DNA of 64,000 bases. It comes from Drosophila miranda. Lineage: Eukaryota; Arthropoda; Insecta; Diptera; Drosophilidae. The notes under the pieces are model-generated. The model made no database searches. It saw nothing but the letters and a program-made list of their open reading frames with translations, and was not told the origin of the DNA. The stretch spans positions 32,759,001-32,823,000 of the forward strand of contig NC_046675.1 in NCBI RefSeq assembly GCF_003369915.1. The letters run 5' to 3'. Shown piece after piece: positions 13,695 to 25,829 of this stretch. A program made the translations under genes and the position numbers. The first letter of the stretch is position 1. Each line of letters starts with the position of its first letter.

Positions 13695-14624
13695 ATGGCC
13701 ACTCTCGAAATGGCCTTGGCTGTGGTGAGCATCTACGATGGAATCCGAGGCTGCTTTTCTGGTAAAAGGTACGAAATGCTGTCCTCCCTTTAGGATATTT
13801 CAATCATATCCTTTTTCGTAGCACTACCAGGCCCATAAAGCCCCACAAACCTTCAAAGATACACAGCCAACGTGGTCGCAAAAAGCACCGATCGAAGGTG
13901 CATTATCGCAGCCATCGTTGTAGCGGCGGAGCCGACTGGAGTGTCGCTCAGCGGGTCTTCCGGGGATATCGCTCGGAAACCAACTCCATTACCAGCTGCT
14001 CCGCACTATCGCTCTCCGAGTTCGAGGCCTCCACGGACTACATTCTGCAGCAGCACCCCAGTAGCCAGCACTGCGAGGCCAACATCCAGCCAACGCTGAC
14101 GCCCGCCGACTCCCGCTTCGAGCTGCACGACTGTCTGCCGGGTCTGACCGCCGCTCTGGACCAGGTCCAGTACCAGCGAAAGAGATTGCGGCTGCTCCGG
14201 CGGCGCACCCTGGTGGAGAATGCCCGCGAGGTGATTGGGATACAGTGCGCCAGCTGGTGGAGCCGATACTCCCCCGATCTTCCGGCATTGAGCATGGAAT
14301 CGAGTCTGGACTTTCTCTCTCGCCGGCTTTCTCCGCCGGAGAGAGAGGAGAGTGAGCCGGAAGCAGAGGTCATGGTTTATATACGTAATTTTGTAAACAA
14401 GTGCCGCAAGGTAAGCCTATAAAATATTCCCCTAATTGGATGAGCAAACCCCTTCCTGCTTTTAGATCTACAAAGCGGCGTATACTGTCATCTCGGATGC
14501 CTATCCTGACCTGTCACCCGCCATGGATTTGCTCGATATCAATGAACTGATACCCGCTGTGAACAGTGCCCTCATCGAGTATTTGCTCCGCCTGGAGGAA
14601 CTCCCAGAGAGCAATAGTTTTTAG
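13695..14624 (+). CDS. hypothetical protein, 270 residues, three exons
   Basis: Proposed exons are 13695-13768, 13831-14410 and 14466-14624, with introns of 62 and 55 bp and phases that agree. The protein starts MATLEMALAVVSIYDGIRGC. A Lys/Arg/His-rich segment around residues 25-50 follows, then a Ser-rich middle (ITSCSALSLSEFEAS), a strongly basic helix (QYQRKRLRLLRRRTLVENAR), and an acidic, Leu-rich end (DLLDINELIPAVNSALIEYL). A poly(A) signal AATAAA follows at 14648-14653. Base composition is much more GC-rich than the flanks, which supports real coding. The first intron is the least certain: an alternative acceptor at 13821 adds three residues. I do not recognise the family. No signal peptide or membrane segment is obvious. 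It may be a small regulatory protein, but no function is claimed. Confidence 0.65.
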
Positions 14625-14647
14625 AACTTTATGGATGTTTATTCCCC

Positions 14648-14653
14648 AATAAA
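14648..14653 (+). terminator. poly(A) signal AATAAA of the hypothetical gene
   Basis: Canonical AATAAA 24 bp after the stop codon of the three-exon hypothetical gene. Confidence 0.6.
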
Positions 14654-17600
14654 TCCCATCAGAAGTGGCTCTACTTTGATTTGAATTTACTGAACGCCTC
14701 ACGCCCCCAGGTGTTGCAGCAATGATCGTAAAGAAAAGTGCAACTGATAGATGGTATCACCAGCACCAAACGAGCGAACCCGTTGGCAGGTGCTTCAAGC
14801 TCTTTGGTTACTGCTTTCCACCAGACAGACAGAGAGATGATACCATGAGTCAGTTCTTGGACGCATTCTGGCGCCTCCTTTCCCCCCTTTTAAATGTCAT
14901 CATCATCATCATCTTCCACCAAAGAATTATGAGTGCGGCACATGCAATGGATTGCAAACCAAGATTCGATCTGGATCTGGCTCTGGATATGGTCTGCATT
15001 CCTTTGGCGCTGCTGCTGCTTTGCGGGTGATGTTGACAGCCAAATGAATCGAATCTCATTTGTGGTTTGCCAAAATATTTATGCATTTGGGACCACGCCC
15101 CGAAATTTGCAAGCTTTATTTATGCGAGGGTTTCCAATGAATCAAAAGAAATCTGTCAAACAAGTTTATGACACTTTTCTGACGCCCTCCCTCTACCACT
15201 GGTTGGCTGTCTGCCTGGCTGTCTGTTGGCGGAGCCGTTGACATTTTAATTTGGCAGCCATCGATGGCAATTTAATAAATTTGCTGCCTGATTTTAATTG
15301 GGTTTTGGAGCACTGTTCGTCGTGTGTTGAGCAATTGATGATCTCGAAGATGCCCCAAGGCGAAGGGCACCTTGAAAATCACACAGAACCCTGAACTAGG
15401 CAATGAAAATGGAATGCTGTAAGTGGGGAAATATCAGAGATGTTGCAACTATATTTAGAGAAATTCTTTTGGTTCTAAGGCCATTCTGAAATAAGAGAGA
15501 AGAGATGACTTATTAGGTTAACTTTTCTTGCTCTTATAATGATCCAATCATAATGAAATTTCATGAATAGTTAGATAATGACTTAAACTATAAGTTCAGC
15601 AAATTTCAGATACAAATCTTTAAAGTTGTAGATGCCACAGCTTTTTAGCTATGCTACCTGCAGTAGTATACACCTAAAATGGGAAAGTTTAAAAAAATAT
15701 AAGGGATAAGGGAGATTAGGGGTATATAGAAGAATACCTTGGGTTCTACTGTTATTGGGTTCTTATTCCAAGTCTAAAGATGGTTCAATCATGATGAAAC
15801 TTTAAGTATGCCAAGATACTATATAAATTCCCATTTCTACCAAATTTCCTTGTTCCATCTTCAAGACTATGCACTCCACACCTTTTTATCTAAACCAAAA
15901 ACCACCTCTACTTCATTTGAAGGCACAACTTTCCCAAATCTTATCTAACGAAATTTAAATTTCGAAAAGCTTCTTGTCTTTTGGTTTGGAACATTCTTCT
16001 GTGGTGGTGGTGGTGGTGCTCCCACAATCACTCATTGTGTCTGTTGGGGCATGCCAGCGATTCAGTCAATAGATCGCCTTTCATCCTACAATCTACTACT
16101 CGTAAATGTGAGCAATTTTTATTATTCTGGTGACTGCCAACGAAATCGATATCAATATCTGGGCTATTAACAAAATCAGTGGAACGGCCGGCCATCTATC
16201 GGTCTCTGTTCTACGTAAATTTATGGAACTTCTCGGCAATAACAATTAATAAAAATTGAACAAAAAAGAACTCTGGACCGGAGGCTAAGGTTACCCCTTT
16301 GAAAAGATATCAGAACTTAATCAAAGACGATCGAATCGAGAGACAACAAAAGAGCATTTCGGGGGGAGACTGGATGCTTCTTCGTGTGACTGGTATTCCA
16401 GTCATAAAGTTGGCCAAAAACCGGCACAACCGTTAAGGAGCACATAGTTCCAGAGTCTAGACTGGGTAATCCTTTGAAGATCTTGTCCAGGCGATAAACT
16501 TGGCTATCTGTCTGATTAGTGGGGCCTAATGTGACAGCCAAACGACGTTCCAGTTGCAGTGTGAAGTGAGTGTTTTCCTTCCATTTCCATTTCCAGTCCC
16601 ACCTTAACTGTAGTTTTGAGTGATGTAATTGGAGCGGCTTCTATTTGTGGCTGGGAATGGGTCCCTGGATGATGACGATGATGACCCAGGGGCAAGGCAT
16701 AAATCAACCAGAAACCGGTCTCTCCTTCCCATCTCTCTCTCTCTGTGTCGCTCTCTGTCTTTCTGTGTGTTTTGGTAGCCATCCTTAGGTAAGAAGTTGG
16801 CACCCTTTTCCTCTCTCTCTTGAAGGGTGATGCATCAGAGATCCAAGAGTTCGTTCTACCAATATTCATTCCCCCCGCATGTGCCAATGAGATTTATTGT
16901 AGCGCCTGTGTGTGGTCCCTCCTCCTTCGCTCTTGACTTTTTTTTTATTACTTTTTGTATATATTTTTTGTTTACTTACAATTCAATGAACTTCGTTTGA
17001 ACTTCGCTCAACAGGTGGGCCCTTTCTCTCAAATGATTGACATTGAACTTATCTCAAAAAATGATATCATCTACACAGAATACTTCTGTAGCAGAACACA
17101 CCGATTTCCAATGAAATCAATAATCGGATTCTCATCTTTTTTTTTAATGTCAGCCTCGTATATCAATTTCATGTGGTACCGTTAAATGATGCGGCAAACC
17201 CCAAAAGGAATTTCCGAACGAACCCAAAATTGTGCTCCTCTTGAAACATTACCTAATCGCAGGGCCTAAAGACCATTGCCAGTTCCAGAAAAAAGCACTA
17301 ATTAACTGGTAAAAAAAACAGAAGAGGAGCCACACCCTCGAGGGCCGGCTTCCAAACCAGAACCAAGATAAAAATATATATATATGTGTATCTTTTTTTT
17401 GGGAAGCCCTAATTGAAACAACTTTATTACCAACCAAAATATCGAATATTATATTTGCCTGGAGGATATTTACAAGAACTCGGAGGAAGGAAAGGCGTCA
17501 ACGTACACAATTTTTATGTGTGTGCAAACGGATCTTTCGGAGGCTTTTTCGAATCGATGGAGTGGCGCCTCGGACCTCAGTCCGAGTCCCGGGTTACTTC

Positions 17601-18697
17601 TTTTACAACTTTCGCAGGAAATGGTTCTGGAAATGCTGCAGTTAAAAAATTGAAACAAATAATTTACGAGCTCATAACGAAACCCGAGAGAGAGAGAGAG
17701 AAACAGAGAGGAAGCTGGAGCCAAGATCGATTCGATTGCGACTCTCAGACGACCCGCGATAGATTAAGAGTTCATTCAGAGTAAAAAAAGTGTTAACTAT
17801 CAGGGGGATTCACCTGAGGGACAGACATAGTGATAGGGAGTGGGGGGGTAGGGGGTATAAGGTTTCGCCGATCAAATGAAATTGATATTTTCCAAAGAAC
17901 AAACAACATTTCTGTTGAATTTTTCGATGGTGCAACAGGTTTTTTTTTCGTCGTTAGATCATTTTATTGTCGTTTGTTTTTCCCCATAAAATATTTCGAC
18001 ATTTTTATTCATTTCTAGTTGCATTTTTGTCATATTTCTTATTCCCCAAGTGACTCATTCGCTGGGACTTTGGCCTCTTGACGCGCATTCGTTTGCGTAG
18101 AGCCCGGGCCGTACGCGTCATTGGCAAACATTTTGGTCATGCACCATAAAACATAACCAAAAATACAATAGTTCTGTGCCAAAAATATCTGAAGGTGAGG
18201 TTCTGGAAAAGTGGAAAATACGTCAAAGGCGAAAAACCGCAACAATTGACGTTGCCAGGATTTTTAATTTTAAATTGCTTTTGTAATTGAGGCATGTACT
18301 TTTTGCGGTTCTGTGTGGACTTGTGCACGTAGTCCCATTTTCTGCGAACCAGTCAAGGGTATAATATGCTGATTTCTATTGCGAAATATGCGCCAAATCT
18401 TACTCATTTCCGATTTGGCTGTCGTTGTTTGTTCTATGAACTTAAAAATATTCTTTTTGCGGTTTTTCTTTAAATCTAAAAAATATCCCGCTCATCTTTT
18501 ATTAAATAAAATAAGACTCCCCTTATCACTTACCGAAATTTAAATTCCGCGCCCATCTGCCCTCCGGCTAGATGCAACTCTGAGTCATGTGCTGCCATCT
18601 GGCAACCCTCTGCCTACACGTAGGCCAGCCGACCGCGCTTACGTTACGTCTTTCTATTTGTCACTGTTTCGGTTTTTTTTCCTCGACCCGGACTAAA
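14654..18697. other. intergenic region between hypothetical gene and MICU1
   Basis: No supported gene. Around 15470-15660 and 15720-15880 there are two diverged copies of a segment containing the shared core TCATNATGAAA followed by AAATTTC-type words, perhaps an old tandem duplication. The immediate MICU1 promoter should lie near 18560-18690, where the sequence becomes GC-richer. Confidence 0.45.
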
Positions 18698-21600
18698 ATG
18701 GCTAATTTAGTCGCTAGAATAACTGTTAAAACGGGCGCGCTAGTCACGCAACGCACCAATGTGGGCGTGGCAGTGTGCAGATATGCCAAATACTCGAATG
18801 GACCGGTGAACACAAGTGGATTTAGCAAAAGAACGCATCGCTTGCTGTCGCTGCTGGGCGGCAGTGCAATTTCCGTGGCGGCAGTAATTGCATTTATAAA
18901 GTTCCGTGCCCTGGACAATACCGTGAATGCAGTTAGCCTGAAGAAACGCATGGTAAATATGTCCATAAAAAACCGCAACAGAATAGTGGGAAAAAAGTTG
19001 AGTGCCTGTTGGGAAAAAAGTCAATAATTTTAGACGTAAAAAGACTCGCGCAGCTATTTTTAGATTGGGGCACTACAACGTTACGCTGCGCTGCGACTGT
19101 GTTGCTCGTTTCGTTACGTTAGCCAACAGCTGTTTTCAGGTGGTTTGTTGTGCTCGCGGCATTCGCTGCACTATTTTCGATTTTTACGAGCTCATTTAGG
19201 CTTTAATTAGCCAATCAATGATTTAATTAGCTGTTTAATGTCAAGTTCCTTTCGATCTATGGATTCCGTGGGCTTACACGTAGGAAAACCCAGAAATTTG
19301 GTTCAGGGTCGTTATCATTCCACCACTCCACTTGGATGTTGTAATTTTTGTTGTCGTTTTTGTTATTCATGTCGGTGCGTGTCCAAGTTCAATGAAACAA
19401 CAATAGCTAGGGAGGAGGGGTGGCTTTTTGGGAGTCGAACCTTTTAATACCCTAACAGGTGGATCTTTTGTATGGCAGCTATAAGATATAGTGTTCCGAT
19501 CATGCTGGTTCCGATTTATATGCCTCTTTTAATCATACAAATGATCTATGCTCATTTTCGGGCAAAAGATTGGTAAACTAAATGGGTTCCAAGGGAACAC
19601 TCTGCCAAAGGGTATCCAAAAACAAAAACCCCATTAAAGCAGAAACATTTACCCGCACGTCATTTGTCAACCTGTTGACATTGTCTCTGGGGGGGAGACA
19701 GACGCTGACTGCCGGTTCGTGCCGCCCTATAAAGGGTGTCTCCGACGATAAGACCCCCGAGTATTTCCTCGATTTGTGGTGTGAAATGTTAATATTTACA
19801 TTGGTGGTAGGAGTGGAGGTTGGTCTTTGAGCAATTGCTTATCAGAGCAGAGCTTTTGGAAGTAGGTGAGAGATAGAGGATCATTTTCCAAAGTACTTTG
19901 TATGGGTCTTAGGGGTAGGGGTTTATTAGTCATGCTAATGGGGGTAGGGGAAGCCCTTTAATGCTTGAGGAAATCCCATTGATATTTCCTATGAAAAGAT
20001 GGCAAACACCTCATGAATGAATGAATGAATATTTCAATAGATTTCTCCAACAATGCCTTGATTGCTTCCTTCCTAAAGGAATATCAAAACACCCACCCAA
20101 ATCTTCATTTGCTTGTCGGCAGAATCTTCAAATTCCAGACAGATCACCCCATCTTTCTGCGTATCGTTGATATCTCAAGATCAAATACCTATAATGCCAT
20201 ATTGTAAGTGCCACAAATTCGTACGAAAACATGCCACACACCTTGAAAAATGCATTAACAGCAGCGGCAGGGAGATATATGATATGATATGATGAAGTGG
20301 CAAAGTAGTTATGATACGGATACGCCCACGCACCTGCAGGCGGCTGTACCGAAATGCTGACAGAATGCCAGTTACTGACAAATTTATCTATTCTATCAAT
20401 CGATCTGGTTGCTGGATCTGATACACCCACAAAATGCCAGACACAGGCGTGGCCTGAGCTTCAATCCGGAGTTTGGTTTTGGTTTTGATTTTGGTTTCGG
20501 TTTTTGTCCCTGACATGTGTGTTATGACAACTGCGCCGACGACTGCGCCTGATGATGATGAATGAGTTTTAATTGTTGCCTATAAAGCCACCAGCGCCTG
20601 CAGCCAAATCGAATCTCCTCTCCTTGTTCTCTGATCTCCACCAGGTCCACCAGCACAGTGGTTCACAAACCAATGGAAATCTGAGCAAAAAGCTGGGAAA
20701 GAAATAGGGCAAATATTAGAGGAAAGTGTTTGAAGATAAAAGAGGTTTAAAATGTTAAGGATTTAATTAAGGAAACTTCTTTAGAAGGAAGTATTTATAT
20801 AATAAATTCATCGCAGGCGTTGTCTCGAGAATCATCTCTCTCTATCATCTGTAAAATAACAGAACTTAAGTAGCAAGCACACAAATAAATGTTCATGTGA
20901 GCATCATTACTATGCGCTCAACAAATGTGCTCTCTTCTTCGTCTAGTTCTTTCTCAAAGGAATGATCAATGCCACATCATATTCCCTAGAAATATGCTCC
21001 TCTTTTTGTTAATTTTTCTAGCCATATTCTAGAAATGTGTCTAGAGGCCCTTTCTGCCTTGAGTGGAAGCTGTAGAAGGTACCGGATTCTTTGGCGGGAG
21101 CTGGAGCTGCCATTTTGAAATATTTTTTGTAATGAAAAATGTAATAAATTACTTAGATTAGTAACAAATAAAACCCACCAAAACGTTCATGCCGAATACT
21201 TTATTTTGCCTTGCAAAAAAAAAGACTGAATCGGTGTCCTATATCTTACACCGTTTGGTAAATTTCTAAGGCTACTTCTTCGACTTTCGAACTACTGTTC
21301 CTACCGACTGCAGCCTGCCGAATGATGTCAGCTTTTGGCTTTATGAAGAATTGTATCTGTGGCCTCTTGGTGTTTTGGTCTTTGGTTTTTTCGGTCTTGA
21401 AGCGTGGGCGTGGCTGCTGCCGCTGCTGCATGCACATGTCTAACATTCAAATTGGCCTTTGTTCGGAATGAGTGTCTGTGGCAGGAGGAGTAGTGTTATG
21501 GCCTGGGAGTTGTCTTTGCACCACAAATAAAATACAATTGAGTCATTCCTGTGGGCCCCCCTACGAGACAGGCTCTAGATTACACGTTATTTTTTTTCGG

Positions 21601-24600
21601 TTTTGTGGGTGGCATTAAGTGTCAGATTTATTGGGATGAGGATGTTCTCAAAATCAATTTGACACTTTATTTGCCCAAAGGCGCAAGCACACAACGTGGG
21701 AATCCTGTCCAGTCGATCGTCAAAAAATTCAAAATTCAAATTAAATTTAAATGCAAAAAGATCGGTGCATGTACGATCCGAAAACCGGATCAAATTAATA
21801 TTTCTGAGAGCAGTGGAGGCCTTCCCACTGGGGCAGGCAGGCATTAATCAAAACGTCACCAGATTGGAGACCCCAGACCTCAGAGATCTCGGAGCAGATC
21901 CCCCAAAAGCTTTTGTTGTCTCGGCTCTGGCTCTGCCTTTGTGACCAAGCGGCGGAAATATCAGTGTTCGTGGCGCGATCCAATCATTTCATTGATTTAT
22001 TTCAATTATACGAGAGTATGCCATGCCCCCACCAGTACAGGCCAGGCCAGGCATGGCATATCAAGTTACCTTAAACAATCCTTTCGATTTGGCACTGATT
22101 CAATGTTTAATCTTCCACTCTTTTTTCAGCGCGACGATAGCGAACTGGAGAATGTGAAGCTTACGGCACGGGAGCGTCGCTTCATCAAATTTGCCTCCGT
22201 GGAGTTCGACGATCAGTTGTACATGACGCCCCAGGACTTCCTAGAGTCTGTCGTAGAACAAGAGCCCAGACGTGAGTGCTATTTTTTCGACATTTTTAAT
22301 GCATTTTCTTACCAAATATTCTTTGTTTTCATAGCACGTCTGAAGCGCCGACAGCTATCCAGCGATGAAGTGGACAAATACAAGGAAAATACACCTGCAT
22401 TGAAGAAGGGCTCCACGCGTTTGTTTCGCAATTTGAGAGATAAGGGTAAAGGACATCACTACAGAGTCTTTTGGAGCTTAGGGGGAATGGGGATATATGG
22501 TTTGCATCACATGATGATCCAGTGGGAGCCTCAAGGCCTTAAATACATCAATATTATATTTAGAACTCCAAGAACATAAGAATCGCCATGAATTGGTTTT
22601 TATGGAAACCTTAAATAGCTACAATTTCAATTTAAATTAAGTTTCCTGCGTGACCTTTGTCACCTTTTAAATATGTGAAATTGTTGTTTAGGACCATCAA
22701 AACAATTAAATTCAAGAATTTAGTCATATAGAACGATCTTCGACATTAAGAAGAGACTAAGACCATATGAATCGATAGGATCGAGCCTCAATTGGAAGCT
22801 TTATAGAGCAAAAACCTGGAATAATGTATGGGATAGATGTCTTAAAGCCATGAAAAAAGTTTCTTTAATACAAAAAAATCATAGAAAGTGGGTAAAATTG
22901 TAGAGAAAACTAGATTATACTTATATGGCATATATGCATTCCTTTGAAAATTTCTTTAAGCTCCGAAAGGCATGGTTTTAATGAATATTTTCTTATAACA
23001 AACTTTTCTCTTGAATACCAGGCATTGTCTCCTACACGGAATACCTCTTCCTGCTCTCTATACTGACAAGTAAGAAGATCCATGATTAAATCTTCAGAAT
23101 ATCCCTTTTAATATACTTTTACCTCTAAATTTTATAGAGCCCAAGTCTGGTTTTCGCATTGCCTTCAACATGTTCGACACAGACGGCAATCAGCGCGTGG
23201 ACAAAGAAGAATTTCTAGTGGTAAATAGTGGGTGACTGCTACCCCTACCATTCATTGGTTCTTTCTGTTGATTTCCCATTGATTATCGTATGATTTACTT
23301 ATAATTTATAATACGTTTATTCATTAGATAGTTTCCATTTTGGCGGGCGCCTTTAAAGAGAATCAAAATGTTGATCCCCAAACCAAAAGAATTGTAAGCA
23401 TTGTTTGTGTTTCCTTTCATTTAATTTAATTTAAGTCTATCTTTAATACGAATTAATTGTGAAGTAATGGAAATTCGTTAAAGCCAGCCCTAGGGCAATG
23501 GATGTAAGCAGCACCAACAGACAGTCAGAGAGACAGACACCTTGCAATTAAGATATGATTTCCATTTATTTTTCTATCCGATATATAATTTGTTTTATTT
23601 GTTAAACCTCACGTGTATCCTCCTCCTCCTCCCAATCCAATCGTATCGCTAGCTGTCGCGTTTAGTGTCCTATGACGAGCAAAGAGAGATGCAGAATAGC
23701 CGTATGCCCATGGCCAAGAAGGGTCTTGTAAGTGGGAGAATAAATCCGTATACAACTGTGTTGGCTTCGCTTCAAGAGCAAAAAAAAAACCAGGCTCCAA
23801 ATATGCCTCAAAGTCGCCTAAGTCCTCCGCTTACGTTGTGTTATGCTACGTTCTGTTGATTTTCTTTGTTACGTTACGTTAAATTATAGATCATATGTCT
23901 ATATGTACATATATGCTTTTGCTTAAGTATACCTTTTGTATTGCCTTTGAAGATACGTTTGTTTTAATGTTCTTTTGCGTTTATCGTTTTTTATACCCCA
24001 CCCCAAAACGATCAAAAATTCCCACCACAAAACATAATCCTCACTAAAAATAAAACCCCCCTAACTTTTCTTCTCTCTAAAACCCAAAAACCCCACAACA
24101 CAAATCCCTACTATCCATGCCGGCATGTACATATCCCAGATGGAGCGCATTTTCAGCGGCGCTTGGAAGGAGAAGCACGGCGAGCAAGAGTCCCCGGAGC
24201 TCGAGCATGAAGTGCCACCCATTGAGGTAATCCCAAGCATGAGATCGTCCCAAGAGTGTGACTAACAAGTTCTGGGTTAGAGCCCATAGTTTTGCTAATC
24301 CTTTCTGCCTTTAATCATTCCTAGAAGAACTATGTCAACGATGGCGAGGGACTGCAGCGTCGTCATGTGGTTCCGACCACTTTGCAGCTGCATTTCTTTG
24401 GCAAACGCGGCACTGGCGTCATCAACTATGACAATTTCTATCGCTTCATGGACAATCTGCAAACGGAGGTGCTGGAACTGGAGTTCCATGAGTTCTCCAA
24501 GGGCAACAGCATCATCAGTGAGCTGGACTTTGCTAAGATTCTGTTGCGGTACACATATTTGGCCACCGATGAGTACGATGTCTTCCTGGAGCGACTGCTA

Positions 24601-25829
24601 GAGCGTGTCAAAGATGAAAAGGGCATAACCTTTCATGATTTCCGTGACTTTTGCCACTTTCTCAACAATTTGGATGACTTTACAATTGCCATGCGAATGT
24701 ATACGCTGGCCGATCGGGCCATTTCGAAGGGTGCGTGGAGATATCCCTTACTCTCTGCAGAAACTCAATTTATTCTTCCTTTCAGAGGAATTCTCACGCG
24801 CTGTGAAAATCTGCACGGGCTATAGCCTCAGTCAGCATTTGATTGACACTGTCTTTGCCATATTCGATGCAGATGGCGATGGTCTGTTGTCCTACAAGGA
24901 GTTCATTGCCATCATGAAGGATCGCCTGCATCGCGGCTTCAAAGTAAGTGGTCGTTTCTTTGATTACAACGAGGCTCTGGATGCCTATGACGAGCCCGAT
25001 TATCCCATATTTGTGGCCTGGCGCCATCGCGTCTGCCGGCACTTGGACTACTTCATTGACAGCGATGCGCTTTGGCACTAATTAGCTTAATTAAATCACT
25101 CGTTTAGTTGCTCGTTGCTGTATCGTTTTATAACCGAATGTCCTGCGCTCTCTCTCTAATCTCACTGTTGTTGTTACTCATTTGTTTGTGCTTTCGTTTT
25201 GCCTGTAAGCGTTTTTAGCTCTAAGCTTAATGTTTTTCTTAGTTAATTCATAATCTCTTAACAAAAGCAAGCACATTTTATATTAATTTTACTTTAAAAT
25301 TAGACATACAATCATTAAACTCTGATTTGCACAAAAAATTTGATTTTTATTGGTTTTTTTTTCCTGAAAAAAACATAAAAATGTAAGGAATTTGTTAATT
25401 TGTTTTGTTTTCACTAAACTCTTCAACATTTCCATTGATTTGTGTACCATTTGCGACCATCTAATGGCACTTTTGTTTAGTTTTTTAGCTGCTTATATTT
25501 TCTTTTCCTTAGCAAGAGGATGTTGCCGATCTAGACGAACGTCTAGAGGTATCCCTTGAATCGCTCGAGCCCCAAGGCGATGCGGAGGTTAGTGGGTGCC
25601 GCCGAACCCACAGTATAGTTTGCTTTTCACTTGCTTTTTCTCTGCCACCCAATCACTTGTGTGTCTCCCCCATTTTCACTTTTCTTTTATGAATCACCGC
25701 CGCCTCCTGGCCTTCAACTAATCCCCAATCAATCCCCAATTACAGTCCGTGGCCAAGTCCGAGGGCTGGGATGCCTTCAGGTTCTGTGTGCGCCAGGAGA
25801 TGAAGACCCTAATGAAGTCCTCCAACTAA
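18698..25829 (+). CDS. MICU1: MICU1, EF-hand regulator of the mitochondrial calcium uniporter
   Basis: Intermembrane-space gatekeeper of the uniporter. Exons: 18698-18952, 22130-22271, 22335-22445, 23022-23069, 23138-23220, 23328-23393, 23653-23727, 24140-24226, 24325-24730, 24786-24943, 25513-25587, 25746-25829. All junctions keep phase and give 529 residues. The N-terminus is Arg-rich and amphipathic (mitochondrial targeting), followed by a hydrophobic stretch (residues about 50-65). Family hallmarks are PYMTPxDFLES-like text ([20 protein letters not shown]), [13 protein letters not shown] and [22 protein letters not shown]-hand 1 (about residues 198-209, [12 protein letters not shown]) and EF-hand 2 (about 452-463, [12 protein letters not shown]) keep the acidic ligands at positions 1, 3, 5 and 12. 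Three exons (23328, 23653, 24140) are multiples of three in phase 0, so they could be cassette exons. Not splicing at 24943 gives another C-terminus ending at 25081 (522 residues). Confidence 0.88.
19447..19575. repeat. probable degenerate dispersed repeat
   Basis: The text 'TTGTATGGCAGCTATAAGATA', followed by GTTCCGATC and CCGATTTATATGCC, resembles wording I associate with degenerate Drosophila interspersed elements. The exact family is not assigned from memory and no boundaries or TSD were found. Confidence 0.3.
21018..21113 (-). CDS. small ORF of 31 residues inside MICU1 intron 1 (doubtful)
   Basis: The minus-strand ATG is the complement of 21111-21113, in a fair context (TTCAAA before ATG). 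The peptide starts [20 protein letters not shown] and ends at TAG (complement of 21018-21020). The stretch is GC-richer and less repetitive than the surrounding intron, and it reads like the N-terminus of a small soluble or mitochondrial protein. No splice donor that clearly extends it was seen. It may be a real nested small gene, the 5' part of a retroposed copy, or chance. Confidence 0.22.
   Translation of the reverse strand: MAAPAPAKESGTFYSFHSRQKGPLDTFLEYG
24944..25081 (+). CDS. MICU1: MICU1 alternative C-terminus by read-through of exon 10
   Basis: After the GTAAGT donor at 24944 the frame stays open for 45 more codons, to a TAA at 25079-25081. The tail is rich in acidic, aromatic and basic residues ([20 protein letters not shown]...). 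Its composition is coding-like rather than intronic, and an AT-rich 3' UTR-like stretch follows. This suggests a short-3' isoform alongside the spliced isoform that uses 25513 and 25746. I infer alternative polyadenylation coupled to intron retention; transcripts would decide. Confidence 0.55.
   Translation, partial: VSGRFFDYNEALDAYDEPDYPIFVAWRHRVCRHLDYFIDSDALWH

Larger units (their letters stand above)
18953..22129 (+). other. MICU1: MICU1 intron 1
   Basis: A 3.2-kb intron with donor GTAAAT and acceptor TTTTTTCAG. It separates the targeting exon from the exon encoding [17 protein letters not shown]. It contains a repeat-like segment near 19447 and a small minus-strand ORF at 21018-21113 (separate entries). 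Otherwise it is AT-rich with no coding signal. Confidence 0.6.

Noticed and set aside
13872-14373. Other-frame ORFs over the hypothetical gene
   Set aside because: The frame beginning near 13831 is the only one that joins three exons in phase and ends before a poly(A) signal.
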